Positions 43,127 through 55,749 are shown, counted from the stretch's first letter. The stretch: DNA of 64,000 nucleotides from Bryum argenteum (GCA_037043015.1 CM073322.1:13837601-13901600); one strand, 5' to 3'. The notes: a model not told the origin generated them from the letters alone. A program made the numbers and translations.

Positions 43127-43800
43127 AATGCGGTAGATACCGGGTACATAGGGACATGAAAGGCAACTAGTTATGAGCGAGGACATGTACCAAATATAGA
43201 CTAATGATAGAAAGAAGAATCGTACGTCTAGAGACACAATATTAATAGTATAAAAGGGAAGCAAAAAAGATGAGGTTGTCATCTGAAGTACTATTGAGTG
43301 TTTCACACACTCTAGTGGGTCATCCTAACATCATACCGTACCACCATAGCAGGTTCGGTCCTCAACGAACAAATATTTATTTATTTTTGAAAAAATAAGG
43401 TTCGTCTGCCGGAAATAGGTTTTTCTGAAATCCGTTCTTTCATTTTTTGGTGGTATGGTACACGTTTTTGGTGGTACATGACACATCTTTCTCATAATTT
43501 AATTTCCCAACTCTTCGTTCCTCTTGGCTTGTAATATTTTTGTTTTTATAAAATAGAATTATTTATGAACGAACTTGCTATGGTGGTACGGTATGATGTT
43601 AGGATGACCCACTAAAGTGTGTGAAACATTCAATAGTACTTCATATGACAACCTCATCTTTTTTGCTTCCCTTTTATACTATTAATTTTGTGTCTCTAGA
43701 CGTACAATTCTTCTATCTATCATTAGTCTATATTTGGTACATGTCCTCGCTCATAACTAGTTGCCTTTCATGTCCCTATGTACCCAGTATCTATTGCGTT
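43127..43800. mobile_element. 674-bp fold-back element with about 225-bp arms
   Basis: The segment 43127-43355 is inverted at 43572-43800 with roughly 95% agreement by eye (gggtacatagggacatgaaa against tttcatgtccctatgtaccc, and so on through tcatcctaacatcataccgt). The inner part, 43335-43592, carries the CGTACCACCATA ends of the MITE at 24898-25199. So either this MITE has very long arms or one element sits in another. Non-coding; the two frames that start MKHSIVL are the same arm read in both copies. Confidence 0.88.
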
Positions 43801-43850
43801 GATTTTCGACGTGATTGTCATCTATTGCGTTGATTTTCGACGTGATTGTA
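43791..43850. repeat. 31-bp tandem duplication at the fold-back edge
   Basis: ctattgcgttgattttcgac plus gtgattgt occurs twice with period 31, starting at 43791 and 43822. The first copy overlaps the end of the right arm. Confidence 0.85.
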
Positions 43851-44309
43851 TGACAATTTAGTAAAGTGTACACACATATCTCCATGCCAACATATGATTT
43901 GAGGATTGAATTGTCAAATACACAAGTAAGCTTGGTAAATGATAGAGTTTCAATAGAGTGAACACTTTCTAGGAACCATAGTTAAACAAGAGTAACCTTA
44001 TTCAATCACAATGAATTTTGAAATGCAAGAGGTCTTCATAACTACATGTTGATTGTTGAGATATTTTAGATGCACAAACTTCACAAGAGTGCACGTCAAT
44101 ATGTATGGGCAAAGAAGAGTAGGCGTGCAAGTTGGATGGATTGAAGCTATGTGGCACTATATGATCATGGAAATCACGCAATCATTTGTTCTCAAGTCTT
44201 CAAGTGTACAAATTTGCAATGAAATTATACATGCACTGCAGGTTTGTATGGCACAATAAGCAAGGAATTATGGGTCTCCTTTCCGGTGTAATTGCCTAGT
44301 TAGGTGTAG
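43851..44309. other. intergenic, no gene seen
   Basis: The region where earlier exons of the SABATH duplicate would lie. None of the exon 1 or exon 2 signatures was recognised. Confidence 0.4.
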
Positions 44310-44561
44310 TACTTCGTAGACTTAGAAGAAGAGAAGAAGGTCTTGGCCGACCCTAGAGCATTTGCACAATTTTACACTAACTATGTATGCATAATGCATT
44401 CTATTATTGCTAAACACATTGGCCACGAGAATGTTAACAAATTCTTTCAGCGTTTGGGACAAAGTGCAAGAGAAGCCATCCAACAAAGACGCATTACTCG
44501 ACTTGCTTGCACAATGAACTTGGTTGCTTGCACAATGAACTTGGTGGTTCTTATTCGTAAG
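44310..44561 (+). pseudogene. orphan last exon of a second SABATH gene
   Basis: The frame YFVDLEEEKKVLADPRAFAQ and onward to VVLIRK matches the last 85 residues of the neighbouring SABATH gene (FLDVEEEKRVLADPEAFAQF ... VVLIRK). No SAM-binding exon is present upstream. It carries an in-frame 21-base tandem duplication giving LACTMNLVACTMNLV. The frame continues past the homologous stop because TGA is replaced by TGC. It is a tandem-duplication remnant 1.9 kb from the intact gene. Confidence 0.85.
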
Positions 44562-44967
44562 TGCAGGTGCAAGGCTGGCCCTCTAGCATGTATAGGTCTC
44601 CATTCCTCTTTCTTTCTCCACTTTCTGTACATAGTGCCCATTGAGTCCAATGCAAACAATTTCTCGTTTAGAAGTTACAATCCCTTCGGGAACCAAACCA
44701 AATAAATGCTTCAGATCAGGCGCTGAACTTCTCTAAGCACCAAGTCCCACCTTTAAAATCTGTCACCACTGTACAGCTCTCTCAGAAAGTGTTCAAATGA
44801 GGACAACTTAAATCGGCATTGTTTGAGTGAAACCTCAAACCTCACATGATGTAGACTTTGAACACTTGCCAAAGTTGTTAGCACAAAACAAGCAGCAGCC
44901 AGTTTCCTACCACTCTAAATATCAAAAATAGCCTGGGATAATATATCTTACATTAACATATCCTCTA
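44562..44967. other. intergenic, 3' flank of TFB4
   Basis: No gene seen between the SABATH remnant and the TFB4 stop. Confidence 0.4.
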
Positions 44968-47196
44968 TCATGATCCAGACGCCTTGCGCTTTATCCCAGT
45001 GACAACACTGAGGTTTGACTTAGAAAACGTTGCTCTGCACATATCACACTCGCCAATTCAGTGAACTGATCAACAACATGGGAAGCATGGCACGATTCTC
45101 ATACAAATATCCAACAAGGACGTCCCAGATTCGTAGAAATATCATCTTACCCGCAGGTAGAACAACTTTGATGATGCTTGCAGAAGATGGAGAGGCAAAC
45201 CGAACATACAAAGCCCATGTCAATCGTCTTCTTATGACAGAAACACCTGCAGTCCAGAACAGTGTTCAGTTACCAAACAAGTTCAAACTACCTGACTATG
45301 AAACAACTACTAACATTAAAATATACTACACTTTCCGAGATATATGGTATGGTGGAGGCTTACGAAGCACGGAAATCTACACCAGCAGGTCGTGGAAGTT
45401 GCAGAAACTGACGAGAGAAGAGATCAGTAGCAAATATCATCTGCGTTCACCAACATTCAATGTCGTCACTGAGAGTCTACCTAGCAAAGTGAGCACATGC
45501 AGGCTGATTTGCCTCTACAAGCCCGACCCCCAACAGCTGCAGTATCACATTTTCCAAGTAGGAGATATCATGTACCATCAGATATTCGAAAAGTCCGTCT
45601 GGCTGCGGAGGTTTCATATATATTCCCCCGGTAATATGTGATGCCTGGCCAGAAAACACTGTGAGTGTTCGTACTAAGATGCATCATCATTACCAGAAAA
45701 TTGGACCAGTCTCACAAATTGGAGCTTCCTGCTATGTACCTGCTGCAGAAAAGCTGAATTTTGACTTCCAACAACACAAGCGTCAATGGGAACCTGTCAC
45801 AAATATAGAATACGCTTCAGATTCAGTAAGAATCAACTAATAGCAAGTCACAAATAGCTAGCAAGGAAGAAAGGTAAATTACCCCGTTCCTTTGAGCAGA
45901 AAAGATAGAATTCATGACAGAGATGTATCTGCAAAACCGCAGAGAGCTTCAGAAACTTGAAGATACATGGAATTTTCAATTGGCTTGAGATACGAAGACA
46001 TCTGAGCACTAGCCATAGAAGCTCCTTCAGTGTGAGAAATATTCTTACTGATAAGGAGCATCTGGGGAGCCTTGCAGACATAATATCTGCGAAGCCAGCA
46101 CACTGCGTTAAAGGTAACAATAGTGTGAATCGTGAATGAACTACCTCAGAAAAAATTCACCACGACATTCTCAAGGGCAGGAAACACACCCTAGGTTGCG
46201 GATGTGGAAGAGGTCCTCTCAGAACCCTTTGAATGTCTGATCAATCTCAATTAAGGAACAAAGCTGTCATTAATGCTTTTAGTAGCCCCTCAACTAAATT
46301 ACATGAATTCCTCAAACTTGTGGTAGGATACAACAAAGGGCCATTGCTAAGGCGCCTGAGAAACTGGAGTATTGAACTTTAAGAGAGTCCACAACTGCAT
46401 TTTTTTTCACTGCTTCTTCCTCCTTTCGCACAAACTCCAGCATGCTTTGCGTGATCACCTCTGATCTCGACTCGTTGCTATTGACGCCCTCATCAGCTGT
46501 CGAGTCATAAAGAAAAGCACTGCAAAGAAAGCAAGCACCAGCATTGTATAAACTGACAGACTTGGTATAAACCCCACAGAATCGAAGAGATTACCATGTG
46601 CTTGATCCTGCAGCAATGATGACAATTCTATTGGTGTGGTTCAGCAACAAGATGCCGTTCACGAACATGAGAGCCTGCGAAACACATCAAAATAGCTCAT
46701 GAATACATCCAATGTACCAAGAACTGCTCCCGAAGCTGAATGGAGCAAGATTGCCACTATTCACTAAAATTTCTAAGACAGATAATTAGCGACAAAGTAT
46801 TCAAATCATTGTACAATCAAATGCCTAGTGGCATGAGTAAAGCGGATGATCGTAAGCTATGTCCTCCCTCATGATCTCAATTGAAAGGATTCATGGAATC
46901 CTAAATTCACCATTTCAGCGCATTCAAATTAGGGTTTAGGGTTTAGAGCGATATGGGTTTCAAATCAGCAGAAAGGTCTGAGGTCTTACGTGATGGAAAT
47001 ATTGGTCGAAAGCAATGCTCAAGCGACCAGAGTCCGCACTCCAGAAATAAGGATTCACATCCAAGAGTAGTACCACTTGACTCACATCATCTGTGCCATT
47101 GGCACCATTTTCAGAATTACTTACACGCTCGATTACAGAAGAAAATGCTCGATCAACAGAATAAATGGTGCGCTTACCGGTAGGATGACGAGCCAT
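44968..47196 (-). CDS. TFB4: TFIIH core subunit TFB4/GTF2H3 (p34)
   Basis: Eleven GT-AG exons on the minus strand: 47196-46990, 46674-46595, 46519-46332, 46236-46190, 46086-46049, 45928-45883, 45793-45740, 45644-45576, 45440-45364, 45246-45151, 45034-44968. The 969 bases give 322 residues. A von Willebrand A-like fold opens with [20 protein letters not shown] and continues [13 protein letters not shown]. Landmarks are [54 protein letters not shown] and [20 protein letters not shown]. The C-terminus is a Cys-rich zinc domain with [19 protein letters not shown]. The protein is part of core TFIIH, needed for RNA polymerase II initiation and nucleotide excision repair, where it pairs with the p44 subunit. 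The intermediate exons are as short as 38 bases. No defect seen. Confidence 0.95.
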
Positions 47197-48034
47197 GACG
47201 AACAGGGGAAGTGCATTCGGAATTGCTCGAGCACGACTAGCCTCTCCTACTCTAGATTTTGCGTAACGAACACTGAAGGAGACTTGACCTTTGTTTGATC
47301 TAAAATTTTCCTGTACACTTCCTTGGAACCCTAATTTCGATCGATAACAGATGCTTCATCGACCAATTTGATTGCAGGAATGCACGAATCAGATGTTTAT
47401 CCGGCCCGTTATGAGTCTGTCTTCTTCTTAAACCCTTAGAATTGAAGTCGATTCAAAGTAGCCTACTTAGATGATCAGATCATTTCATGATAGTCATCTT
47501 TGAATCCCGTTCATCCTCGAATATGGAGTGATTCAAAGAGAATCAGGCCTCGTTCCACGGAAGTGAGTGAGGAGGAACTATTTAGTGTAGGTCGTTGATT
47601 AGTGTTGTTGGTAGAAGAAGAACAACAACTTTAAATTATTAACTCAATTCCGAGACCGGCTTGAAGAGAGTGTGAATTTGATCCAATTTGGATTTTAATA
47701 TTTGGAGTTTATGATACTTGTGGTGGGACTACTAAGGTAGAATCGTCTATTATAGAACACTTGATGAGTTTATATATTTCTTTTACTAAGCATGCTAAGA
47801 AACTAGTTTTAGCTTAATTCCAATCAAAATTGAAAGTTAACGATAATGGAATCATTATTTTCTTTGATGTTGTGCGAATATATTATGATTTTTTGAAGTT
47901 TGCACGCCTAGACCCATTTGATTGTACATAGGCCCCCTCTAAAAACGTGCACTATGACCAATTGCCATTTTGTGACTTGCACCAATCAATGATTGCCTTG
48001 TCGAAAGTTAATATTTGAATAAGATTTATGTATT
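47197..48034. other. upstream of TFB4, no gene seen
   Basis: Promoter side of TFB4 followed by AT-rich DNA. Confidence 0.4.
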
Positions 48035-48267
48035 TTAATCCCTAAAGGTCTGAGCGTGCCGTGGCAACCAGTAGAATACAGTGTATTTTGGTTGTATTTG
48101 GAGTGAATGCACACCTTTAATGGGTTTGAGTTCAAAGAAGACGTTGACATTTGAATTAATGCGGTTCTAGTGAGCTATTACAATTCCAATTTAGAGTTTC
48201 TTATTGGTAGCAAATCCTAATTATACGACAGCGTGCATACTATCCCCAAGGGACTTTTAAGGGTTAA
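48035..48267. mobile_element. 233-bp TTAA MITE
   Basis: Runs from TTAATCCCTAAAGGTCTG to GGGACTTTTAAGGGTTAA, which are imperfect inverted repeats (TTAAYCCYTAAARGTCY) including TTAA at both edges. No coding capacity. Same end class as 55233-55500. Confidence 0.65.
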
Positions 48268-50320
48268 ATTTGAGTGAGGTTGTAATTGCAGATGGGGACA
48301 TTTATAGGGAGCGGCCATGGGGGAGGGCCACTTACAAGCACTTTTACCTTAACCTTTTGTAAGGTGCACATTCTGCTAATTCCTAAATAGTCACTATTGT
48401 AGTGTCTTAAAAGTAAGTAAGTAAGCAACAAGTTCTTGCTCCAAAGGACTTTGAGATACTCATACAACAAGGTCCAAGAACATCTCATTGTAATTGGGTA
48501 GATTGTGATCATAGGCACCATGCGGACATGCGGAATAAAAAACAATGTCTCAAAATGACGTACCTAATGTTGTTGGTTCATTGCATGCTCCTCGATGAAA
48601 CTTGCACGACTTCTCAGCAATGATGTAGGTATTATTGGTTTATGGCATGCTCCTTATCAAAACTTGCACTATAGAACGTGACTTTGACTCCACATGAAAG
48701 GTTTATGTATGCATTGATATATTATGCAATATGATTTTTCCTTGAATTTTCTCACATATCAAGCGTTTTAGATGTAACACGTGATTGCAACAAAGCTAAA
48801 ATTGAATACCAAAATAAAATTAGTGCCTCAAAGAAATGTTGAAGGTTTTTAGCTTCAAAGGTGAGTGTCAAGCTCTCACTAACTTAATTTTGAAAGGGCA
48901 TCCAAACATTCTATTGTACATACCTATAATTCTCAAAAAATAGCCCAATCAACGCCAAAAACTGCAAAAATCATCAAAATTTTAGATTAAAAATGATTTC
49001 GAAACTAATTTTTTTGGTATGTGTAATATAGGTGATAAGAACCTCATCATTTGGAATTTGCTACAACAATATCTCACATGCCTTTTTTAATATTAGAAAT
49101 TGACCGTCTCTATTTATACTTTAGCATAACCATGTAAAATTTGAAGTTCATAGTTGAGCCTTATAGGTCCCATAAGGGTAAAAATCATATTGACATATCC
49201 CTAAATCATCCAAGAGATTAGAAGTTGAAGCTCTTCATGTCTTATTCATGTTTGGAATTGGTTATTTAGCCCTTAACATACTTCTTTCTCCTTTTCTAAC
49301 AAGCAGAAAAGACTTCTCCAACTTTGGATATTATGAATTCACAAATGGTGAGGAATTGGAATTTGAGATTTGGTGTACACATGTGCAAATTAAGTACTAG
49401 ATCCTATGGTCACATACCTCAATATACATAATAAAATACAAAGTTCTACCTTACATTGAAAGATGGTACTTACAAGGGTAACATAAAGTTTGAGACTTTT
49501 GTCCTTTGGAAAGAGAAAAGTTTTGAAGAAGAAAAAAAAAAAAATGTTAACGTTTTGCTTAAATACAAGGTTAGAAGCATAGAAAATTGGGTGGTTAGAA
49601 TCACACCGTTATGGAAGGTGGCACGCAGATTTAGTCTAAAGTTCCATTTTTCCATAACGGTGTGGTTTCCACCACCTTATTCTACCCAATTAGAAGGGTC
49701 GTCATACCTTGTTTGTATCTCAAAGTCCTCAAAGTCTTTCGACGGAATAGCATGTCCTTCATCTCTTAAGCATTATAATAGTGATCAGGTAAGAATTATC
49801 GTAGCATAAATTTTCACCTTGAAAGGGGTTAATATTCTCATCAATGGTGTTATAACCTTCTAGAAAATTCAAAGAGATATTCAAAGTCAAAGAATCATTC
49901 TCTTCTTGTTAACTTTGAAATTATAGGTTCTCAGTTATTGGATGTCATAGGCCAGTTCGACAGAAATTAAAATTTAGAATTAAAATTGCCAAAAGATACA
50001 TAAATTTTATTTTAGAAAACAATATTGATATTATTTTAAAAAAGAAGAAAAAAAAGAAAAAAAAGAAATTGACACAAAATTTGAATCGTTGAATTGAAAA
50101 TCTCAAAAATTAATAATTATTCAACAACAAGGTTGTAAACTTGATGGGCACAATGGAACCTTGCACTTCGGAAATCAGAGTTGATGTCTTTCAGGACTTC
50201 ACCCTGAGAGGGGTTAGTAGTCCGGCCATTAGTGTGATGACCTCTAGGCATACATCCAAGGATAGGTCGAATGAACACTCTACTCACGCCGGCCTTTAAA
50301 TAGGTTGGAGTTTCTCTTCT
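48268..50320. other. intergenic, one 25-bp hairpin
   Basis: AT-rich. A stem CACACCGTTATGG (about 49603-49615) is inverted at about 49652-49664, with imperfect extension on both sides (ggtggttagaat against ttccaccacc). No gene seen. The frame 49456-49809 spans the hairpin and has no domain. Confidence 0.45.
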
Positions 50321-50388
50321 CCCAAGGCCAAAATTCACATCCCAAGGCCAAAATTCACATCCCAAGGCCAAAATTCACATCCCAAGGC
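50321..50388. repeat. 20-bp tandem repeat upstream of CCT7
   Basis: Three exact units of cccaaggccaaaattcacat plus eight bases of a fourth, about 360 bases before the CCT7 ATG. A TATA-like ctttaaatagg lies just upstream at 50293-50303, so the repeat may sit at or downstream of the transcription start. Confidence 0.92.
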
Positions 50389-50746
50389 TTAGCCGTCCGT
50401 TCAGCTTCTCACTTAACCCTTGCTCCATTCAGTTCGTTGCTCACTCCACTCTGTTCGTCGAGAGTTCCCTTTCGTTCGTCAGTCGCTCCCTTCCGTTCGT
50501 CGCTCAACACTCCATTCCCTTCAAAAATGTTCCCTCCTCCTACGTTCTCAAGACGACGTTCCCAATGAGCTCCGTTCCCCAGGAGGACAAGGGAAGAGAG
50601 GAACCCTAACTCTAACTTGCGGCAGTTTAGGAGCAACACTGGAGAAGGAGAGAAACCTTCGATTAGCTTCTCCCCCATTCTAATTGCATCGCTCCTCTCG
50701 TTTTCACCGATCCTTGCTTTGCTGCTCCAAGCTTCAGTGATCCACC

Positions 50747-53700
50747 ATGGTAAGCTCATTTCGAACTCCAACTTACTCCTGATCATCTTGCCATTGATCG
50801 CAACAAACAGACTTTCCGATCGCGCGCGCAATGGCGTCATCGCTTTAGGGCACAAACCCCGATTGGCCAGGACCGACTTGATCCTTTTATTTCTTTGTTT
50901 GCATTCTTGGCAGCAACCTCAAATTATTTTGCTGAAAGAGGGCACCGATGTCTCCCAAGGCAAAGCGCAGCTCATCAGCAACATCAACGCCTGCATTGCC
51001 GTCGTCGATGTGGTGCGGACGACGCTCGGCCCTCGAGGCATGGACAAGCTCGTGCACGACGACAAAGGCACCACCATCTCCAATGACGGAGCCACCATCA
51101 TGAAGCTGCTGGACATCGTGCACCCGGCTGCCAAAATTCTTGTCGATATTGCCAAGTCGCAGGACAGCGAGGTGTGTTTCACTCTCGATCTTGGATGTGC
51201 GTTTGCCCGATCGGGAGCAGTAGTTTGAGGTTTTGGTCTGTGGCGCAGGTTGGTGATGGGACAACGACGGTGGTGCTTCTTGCTGGAGAGTTTCTTCGCG
51301 AAGCCAAACCTTTCATCGAAGATGGAGTTCACCCGCAGCTAATTATTCGGGCGTTTCGCACTGCTTCCAATTTAGTCGTGAAGAAAGTGAAAGAGCTTGC
51401 TGTGAGTATTGAAGGAAAGAGCATGGAAGAAAAGAAGAAGCTTCTGGAGAAATGTGCCGCCACAACTTTGAGCTCTAAACTTGTTGGAGGAGAGAAAGAG
51501 TTTTTTGCGAAGATGGTGGTGGATGCTGTTGCTAGTCTCGGGGCTGATAGCCGGCTTAACATGATTGGAATCAAGAAAGTAATACACGTTCTATCTCGAT
51601 ATGAGTTTTTTGGGGATATCCCATAGCCCTAATTCATGTATTCTATGACGATATCTTCGTCGGTGCAGGTTTTGATTGAGAGGGACTCAGAAGTGGTCTC
51701 TGCTTCTAACTGTGTCAGGTTCAAGGTGGAACGATGCGAGACTCGTTTTTAGTAAATGGTGTAGCTTTCAAGAAGACGTTTTCATACGCAGGATTTGAAC
51801 AGCAGCCTAAAAGTTTCAAAAATCCGAAGATTCTCTTGTTAAATCTTGAGCTCGAGTTGAAATCCGAGAAAGAAAATGCTGAAGTCAGGTGAGACTCTCA
51901 TGTTTGTGATCTTGCTGCCAGAAGTCTTAAATAGGACATTTCACGGAGTCCTGAAATTCGACTCGGATTTCTTCGTAGTAGAACTTGCACGTCATAGCTT
52001 CGATGTGTCGAGTATCATTGATATGGAAAGGTTTCCCCTGTATCATGTTGTGCTAACTATGGCTGCTTTGTTTGCAGGCTCTCTGATCCTTCCCAGTACC
52101 AAAGCATTGTGGATGCTGAATGGAACATTATTTATGAGAAGCTCGACAAGTGTGTTAAGAGTGGTGCTAAAATCGTTCTCTCTCGGTTAGCGATTGGAGA
52201 CTTGGCCACTCAATATTTTGCCGACCGGGACGTCTTTTGTGCTGGTCGTGTAATGGAAGAAGATTTGGTGCGTGTTGCTAGAGCCACTGGTGGATCAGTG
52301 CAGACAACTGTGAACAACGTTATACCCGATGTAAGCGACTGTGCTCTGGTGTTTCGTCATCCTTTCATTTCTTGTTGTTTCAAAGAGATTAAGTGGTTAA
52401 CCGATGCAGTGATTGCGAACTTGCTTGCATATTGTTGTTTCTTCAGACGTGGTTTGATAATAATAAGTATTCTTCCTTGTTATGAACTGGAAATATATTT
52501 TGGCAGGTACTTGGCCAATGTGAGCTTTTTGAAGAAAGGCAAGTTGGCAATGAGCGCTTTAATATCTTCACCGGATGCCCAGGTGGTGAAACAGCAACTA
52601 TTGTCTTGCGTGGGGGTGCGGACCAGGTTAGGCCCATATATTTTATCTTGATACTCCAGGAATAGTCTGTCTCTCTTTTTATAAATTCAGGATGCAGATG
52701 ATAAAGCAGTAATGCGTAGTTTCTTCAGATTAGATCAGGCTTTTAAGAGAACTCAAAACTCAAAACTCAGTACGATGTCCTTTGCCATGCTCCGCCGCTC
52801 ATTTGGCAATGTTTGAAATCTCATGTGCAGTTTATTGAGGAGGCTGAGCGCAGTCTACATGATGCAATCATGATAGTGAGGAGAGCCTTGAAGAACTCAA
52901 ATGTTGTGGCCGGTGGTGGTGCTATCGATGTGAGTCGACTTCTAATCTCTATTGCCTAATATCTTTAGGTCTCATCAGCTGTGTCATGTGTTGGCTTGAC
53001 TCTTTCTCATGAACGTCTGTGCAGATGGAACTTAGTCGATACCTGCGACAGCACGCTCGAACTATTGCGGGAAAATCACAGCTCTTTATCAACTCATATG
53101 CGAAGGCTCTCGAGGTATATATTCTTCAGAGTTGTCTGGTGTTCTGTGCTTCAAAGGTTATTTTTGGTAGAGTAGATTGAGAGCTTGGGGTGTCATTTTG
53201 CAGGTCATTCCCAGACAATTGTGCGATAACGCCGGCTTTGATGCTACTGATGTGCTGAATAAGCTGAGGCAGAAGCATGCTTTGACCTCAGGTATTTTCT
53301 TTCGACAATATTTGGTCCCAAACAACTGTTCAATGCTGCAATAGTTCCAGTCCTGATTCACATCTGATTTCGATGTGCAGGTGAGGGTGCACTTTATGGT
53401 GTAGATATCAATTCTGGTGGAATCACGGACACGTACGCTAGCTTCGTGTGGGAACCGTCGGTTGTGAAGGTGAGTTAGTCTGCCTTCTTGTGAAAGTAAC
53501 CTCTCGACTTATGTTACTTCATACTCAGACATTCAACCGCTATGTCAAGAGTGACTAAGCAATTGTAATATTGTCTACCCACAGATCAATGCGCTCACTG
53601 CTGCAACAGAAGCTGCATGCATCGTCCTCAGCGTGGATGAGACGATCAAGAACCCTAAGGTAAAGACTCTCTTTCACTCATAATCGCTTGATCGAGATTT

Positions 53701-53880
53701 CTCCCAGAAGTCTTTGTATGTATGATAGTTCGAATGAAAGTGGTGCAAGTGAGGCTTATGGATTCTTCGGTTCTGTTGCAGTCTGAATCTGCCCAAGGAG
53801 AAGCAGCGGGCATGGGGGGCAGAGGCATGGGCAGGGGCATGGGAGGCATGCGTGGAGGTCGTGGCATGCGGAGGCGGTAG
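50747..53880 (+). CDS. CCT7: T-complex chaperonin subunit eta (CCT7)
   Basis: Twelve GT-AG exons: 50747-50749, 50914-51171, 51249-51578, 51719-51888, 52078-52330, 52507-52626, 52831-52929, 53025-53114, 53204-53291, 53381-53469, 53585-53659, 53782-53880. The 1674 bases give 557 residues, the normal length. Exon 1 holds only the ATG codon, in a good CCACCATGG context and directly followed by the donor GTAAGC; exon 2 starts [12 protein letters not shown] as in plant CCT7. ATPase landmarks are [21 protein letters not shown] and [14 protein letters not shown], with [17 protein letters not shown] and [12 protein letters not shown] later. The C-terminus is a Gly/Met/Arg-rich tail ending GMRRR. The subunit takes one of eight positions in the ring of the cytosolic chaperonin that folds actin and tubulin. 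Between exons 3 and 4 the usual VPGG is VQGG. Confidence 0.97.
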
Positions 53881-54362
53881 AAGCATCTTGTTGTTTACGC
53901 TAAGCACCAATTTTAGAGGCAAATGCACTGTTTTTTTAACATCAACTGTCAGCAACAACCATAGAGCAGTAGAGAACAGATTTCATTATGCTTGTTAGAT
54001 TCTATGGTATTCGTCCAAGACAGGGAAAGGATCGGGTGGGTGGTTCATTTATTGATCAACAGTGCGCACCCATTGTTTCATTTCGGTAGGCACCAGAAGG
54101 TTGAGTAAAATTTTAACATACTTACAGTGATATGGTCATCTTTCACATGTATGCAGTGTAACTTAAGAACCAACACCTGCTTTGTAAGGTGATTGCAGCA
54201 TTTAATCTTCACCCATTCCGATTGTATGAAATCTGAACACAATTTCACGTTTGGGTTGGCCAAGGTTGGAAAACTTTTGTATAAGAAGTATTTTATCATG
54301 AATTCTCAAAGGAAAAGGAACATTTAAGAGCCACATTCAAACCTTCAGATAACAATTTAAGT
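53881..54362. other. CCT7 3' flank
   Basis: Untranslated and intergenic DNA up to the TTAA element. No gene seen. Confidence 0.45.
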
Positions 54363-55030
54363 TTAATTCCTAAGTGTCCTCGCATTCACAGTCCTTTTGA
54401 TACATTTTGGAGGATGAAGGGCAGAAACTTTGAAGAGCCATAACTTCTTCATCCGAAGTTCGTTTTTGATGAAATCACATAGATTGAGTCCCAAAGCAAG
54501 TCTAGTTTGTGTGATGTAACTTTGAGGCTCACACGATGAAGTTTGAAGTAATGGCATGCATTTTAGTGACAGGAGCTTTCGGTATTGAGAGTTGAATCAT
54601 TGGGCATGTTTTACCATTGCAAGCCGATTTTGAGAAATCAAAAGTAGTTCTCCATGAATTTTTTTACACAAGTGTGATCTTAAGATGGATGCTAACAACT
54701 TTCTAGTTGAATTCTTTTGGATCCAAATAAGTTTAGTATTGGATTTGCCATAATGTTTCTACAATGAAAAAAGTAAAAAAATGGATGAAATTTGAGGAGC
54801 TATATCTCCTTCATTCATTGTAGGATTTCTACTTTAATTTTTGGGATGGATTTCGATTAGAGTCTAGTTTTAGTGGTAGAAATCTTAACTTCATTAAAGA
54901 TGTTTTGAGGATAAGGTAGGTTTGAGTGCAAAGTTTTAGACTACTTCTCCTTTGTAATTTTATTGGCAGTTTCACCATTACAAGGGTACAATAGGAGCCA
55001 ATGAATTATTTTGATGAGTTTTTTTGGTAC
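54363..55030 (+). mobile_element. 5' part of a split 0.98-kb TTAA element
   Basis: Starts TTAATTCCTAAGTGTCC and aligns in order with 33165-33840 (gaagagccataacttcttcat, tgaaatcac, agctatatctccttcat, gatgttttgaggataagg). Similarity stops near gatgagtttttttggtac at about 55030. The missing last third of the element is at 56700-56993. Confidence 0.78.
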
Positions 55031-55232
55031 GAGAATAGGATCTCAGTTGGAGAAGTATATACTCATCACTAGCTTTGTAGGTGTAAGAGTATAGATGTCA
55101 AAACAATCGTATACAAAGAAAAATGATATTGATCTAAGAATTCAGTTTACAATGAATAAGTGCTTACTTATATACTAATATCTTTTACTTTGTTTAGTTT
55201 TTACCTCAACTAACTAATAGTTAGCTTTTACA

Positions 55233-55500
55233 TTAACCCCTAAAGGTCCTTGATACAAAATTGTTTAAATCATCAAAAAGAACCTTCTTCTACTTCAGGT
55301 GCAAAGAAACTCAATCCAAGCATTGATTAGAAGATCCAACCGTATGATCTTGAAGTTAACTGGACCCTTTTCTCGAATGTCGAATTTAAACGGTTAATTT
55401 TTCTCCAATTTTGAGATTATAATGGTCAAAGTTGGCTGAATTTTCTTCTTTCGGAAATTCCAAAAAGCAATTTCCGCTTTCTTGGACCTTCAGGGGTTAA
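55233..55500. mobile_element. 268-bp TTAA MITE
   Basis: From TTAACCCCTAAAGGTCC to GGACCTTCAGGGGTTAA: 17-base terminal inverted repeats including the TTAA edges, with two mismatches. No coding capacity. Confidence 0.82.
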
Positions 55501-55749
55501 ACTCTAAACTTCTATTTTTGAACTGAAGTTATCTTAAACTAGCAAGTGTACATCTGAGCTTTCAATTGAGCCTTAGCTTATGACAGTAGGCATAGTATGA
55601 GTAGCAACCATATATGGCTTACCCCATGGCACTGAAAGACTCTTGGATATGTGCAGGTTGGTGCTTCTTCTAGTTTCTATTTTGTTATCATATCACTTTC
55701 TAACAAGGATTTCTTTTGCAGGTTCAATAGTGGCCTCACCTCAAGGTAG

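Noticed and set aside
44310..44705. Second SABATH gene as an intact gene
   Set aside because: Only the last exon is present, the stop is lost, and no SAM-binding exon lies within the preceding kilobases.
45030..45641. 203-codon plus-strand frame
   Set aside because: It is antisense to TFB4 exons 8-11, whose spliced frame matches a known protein.
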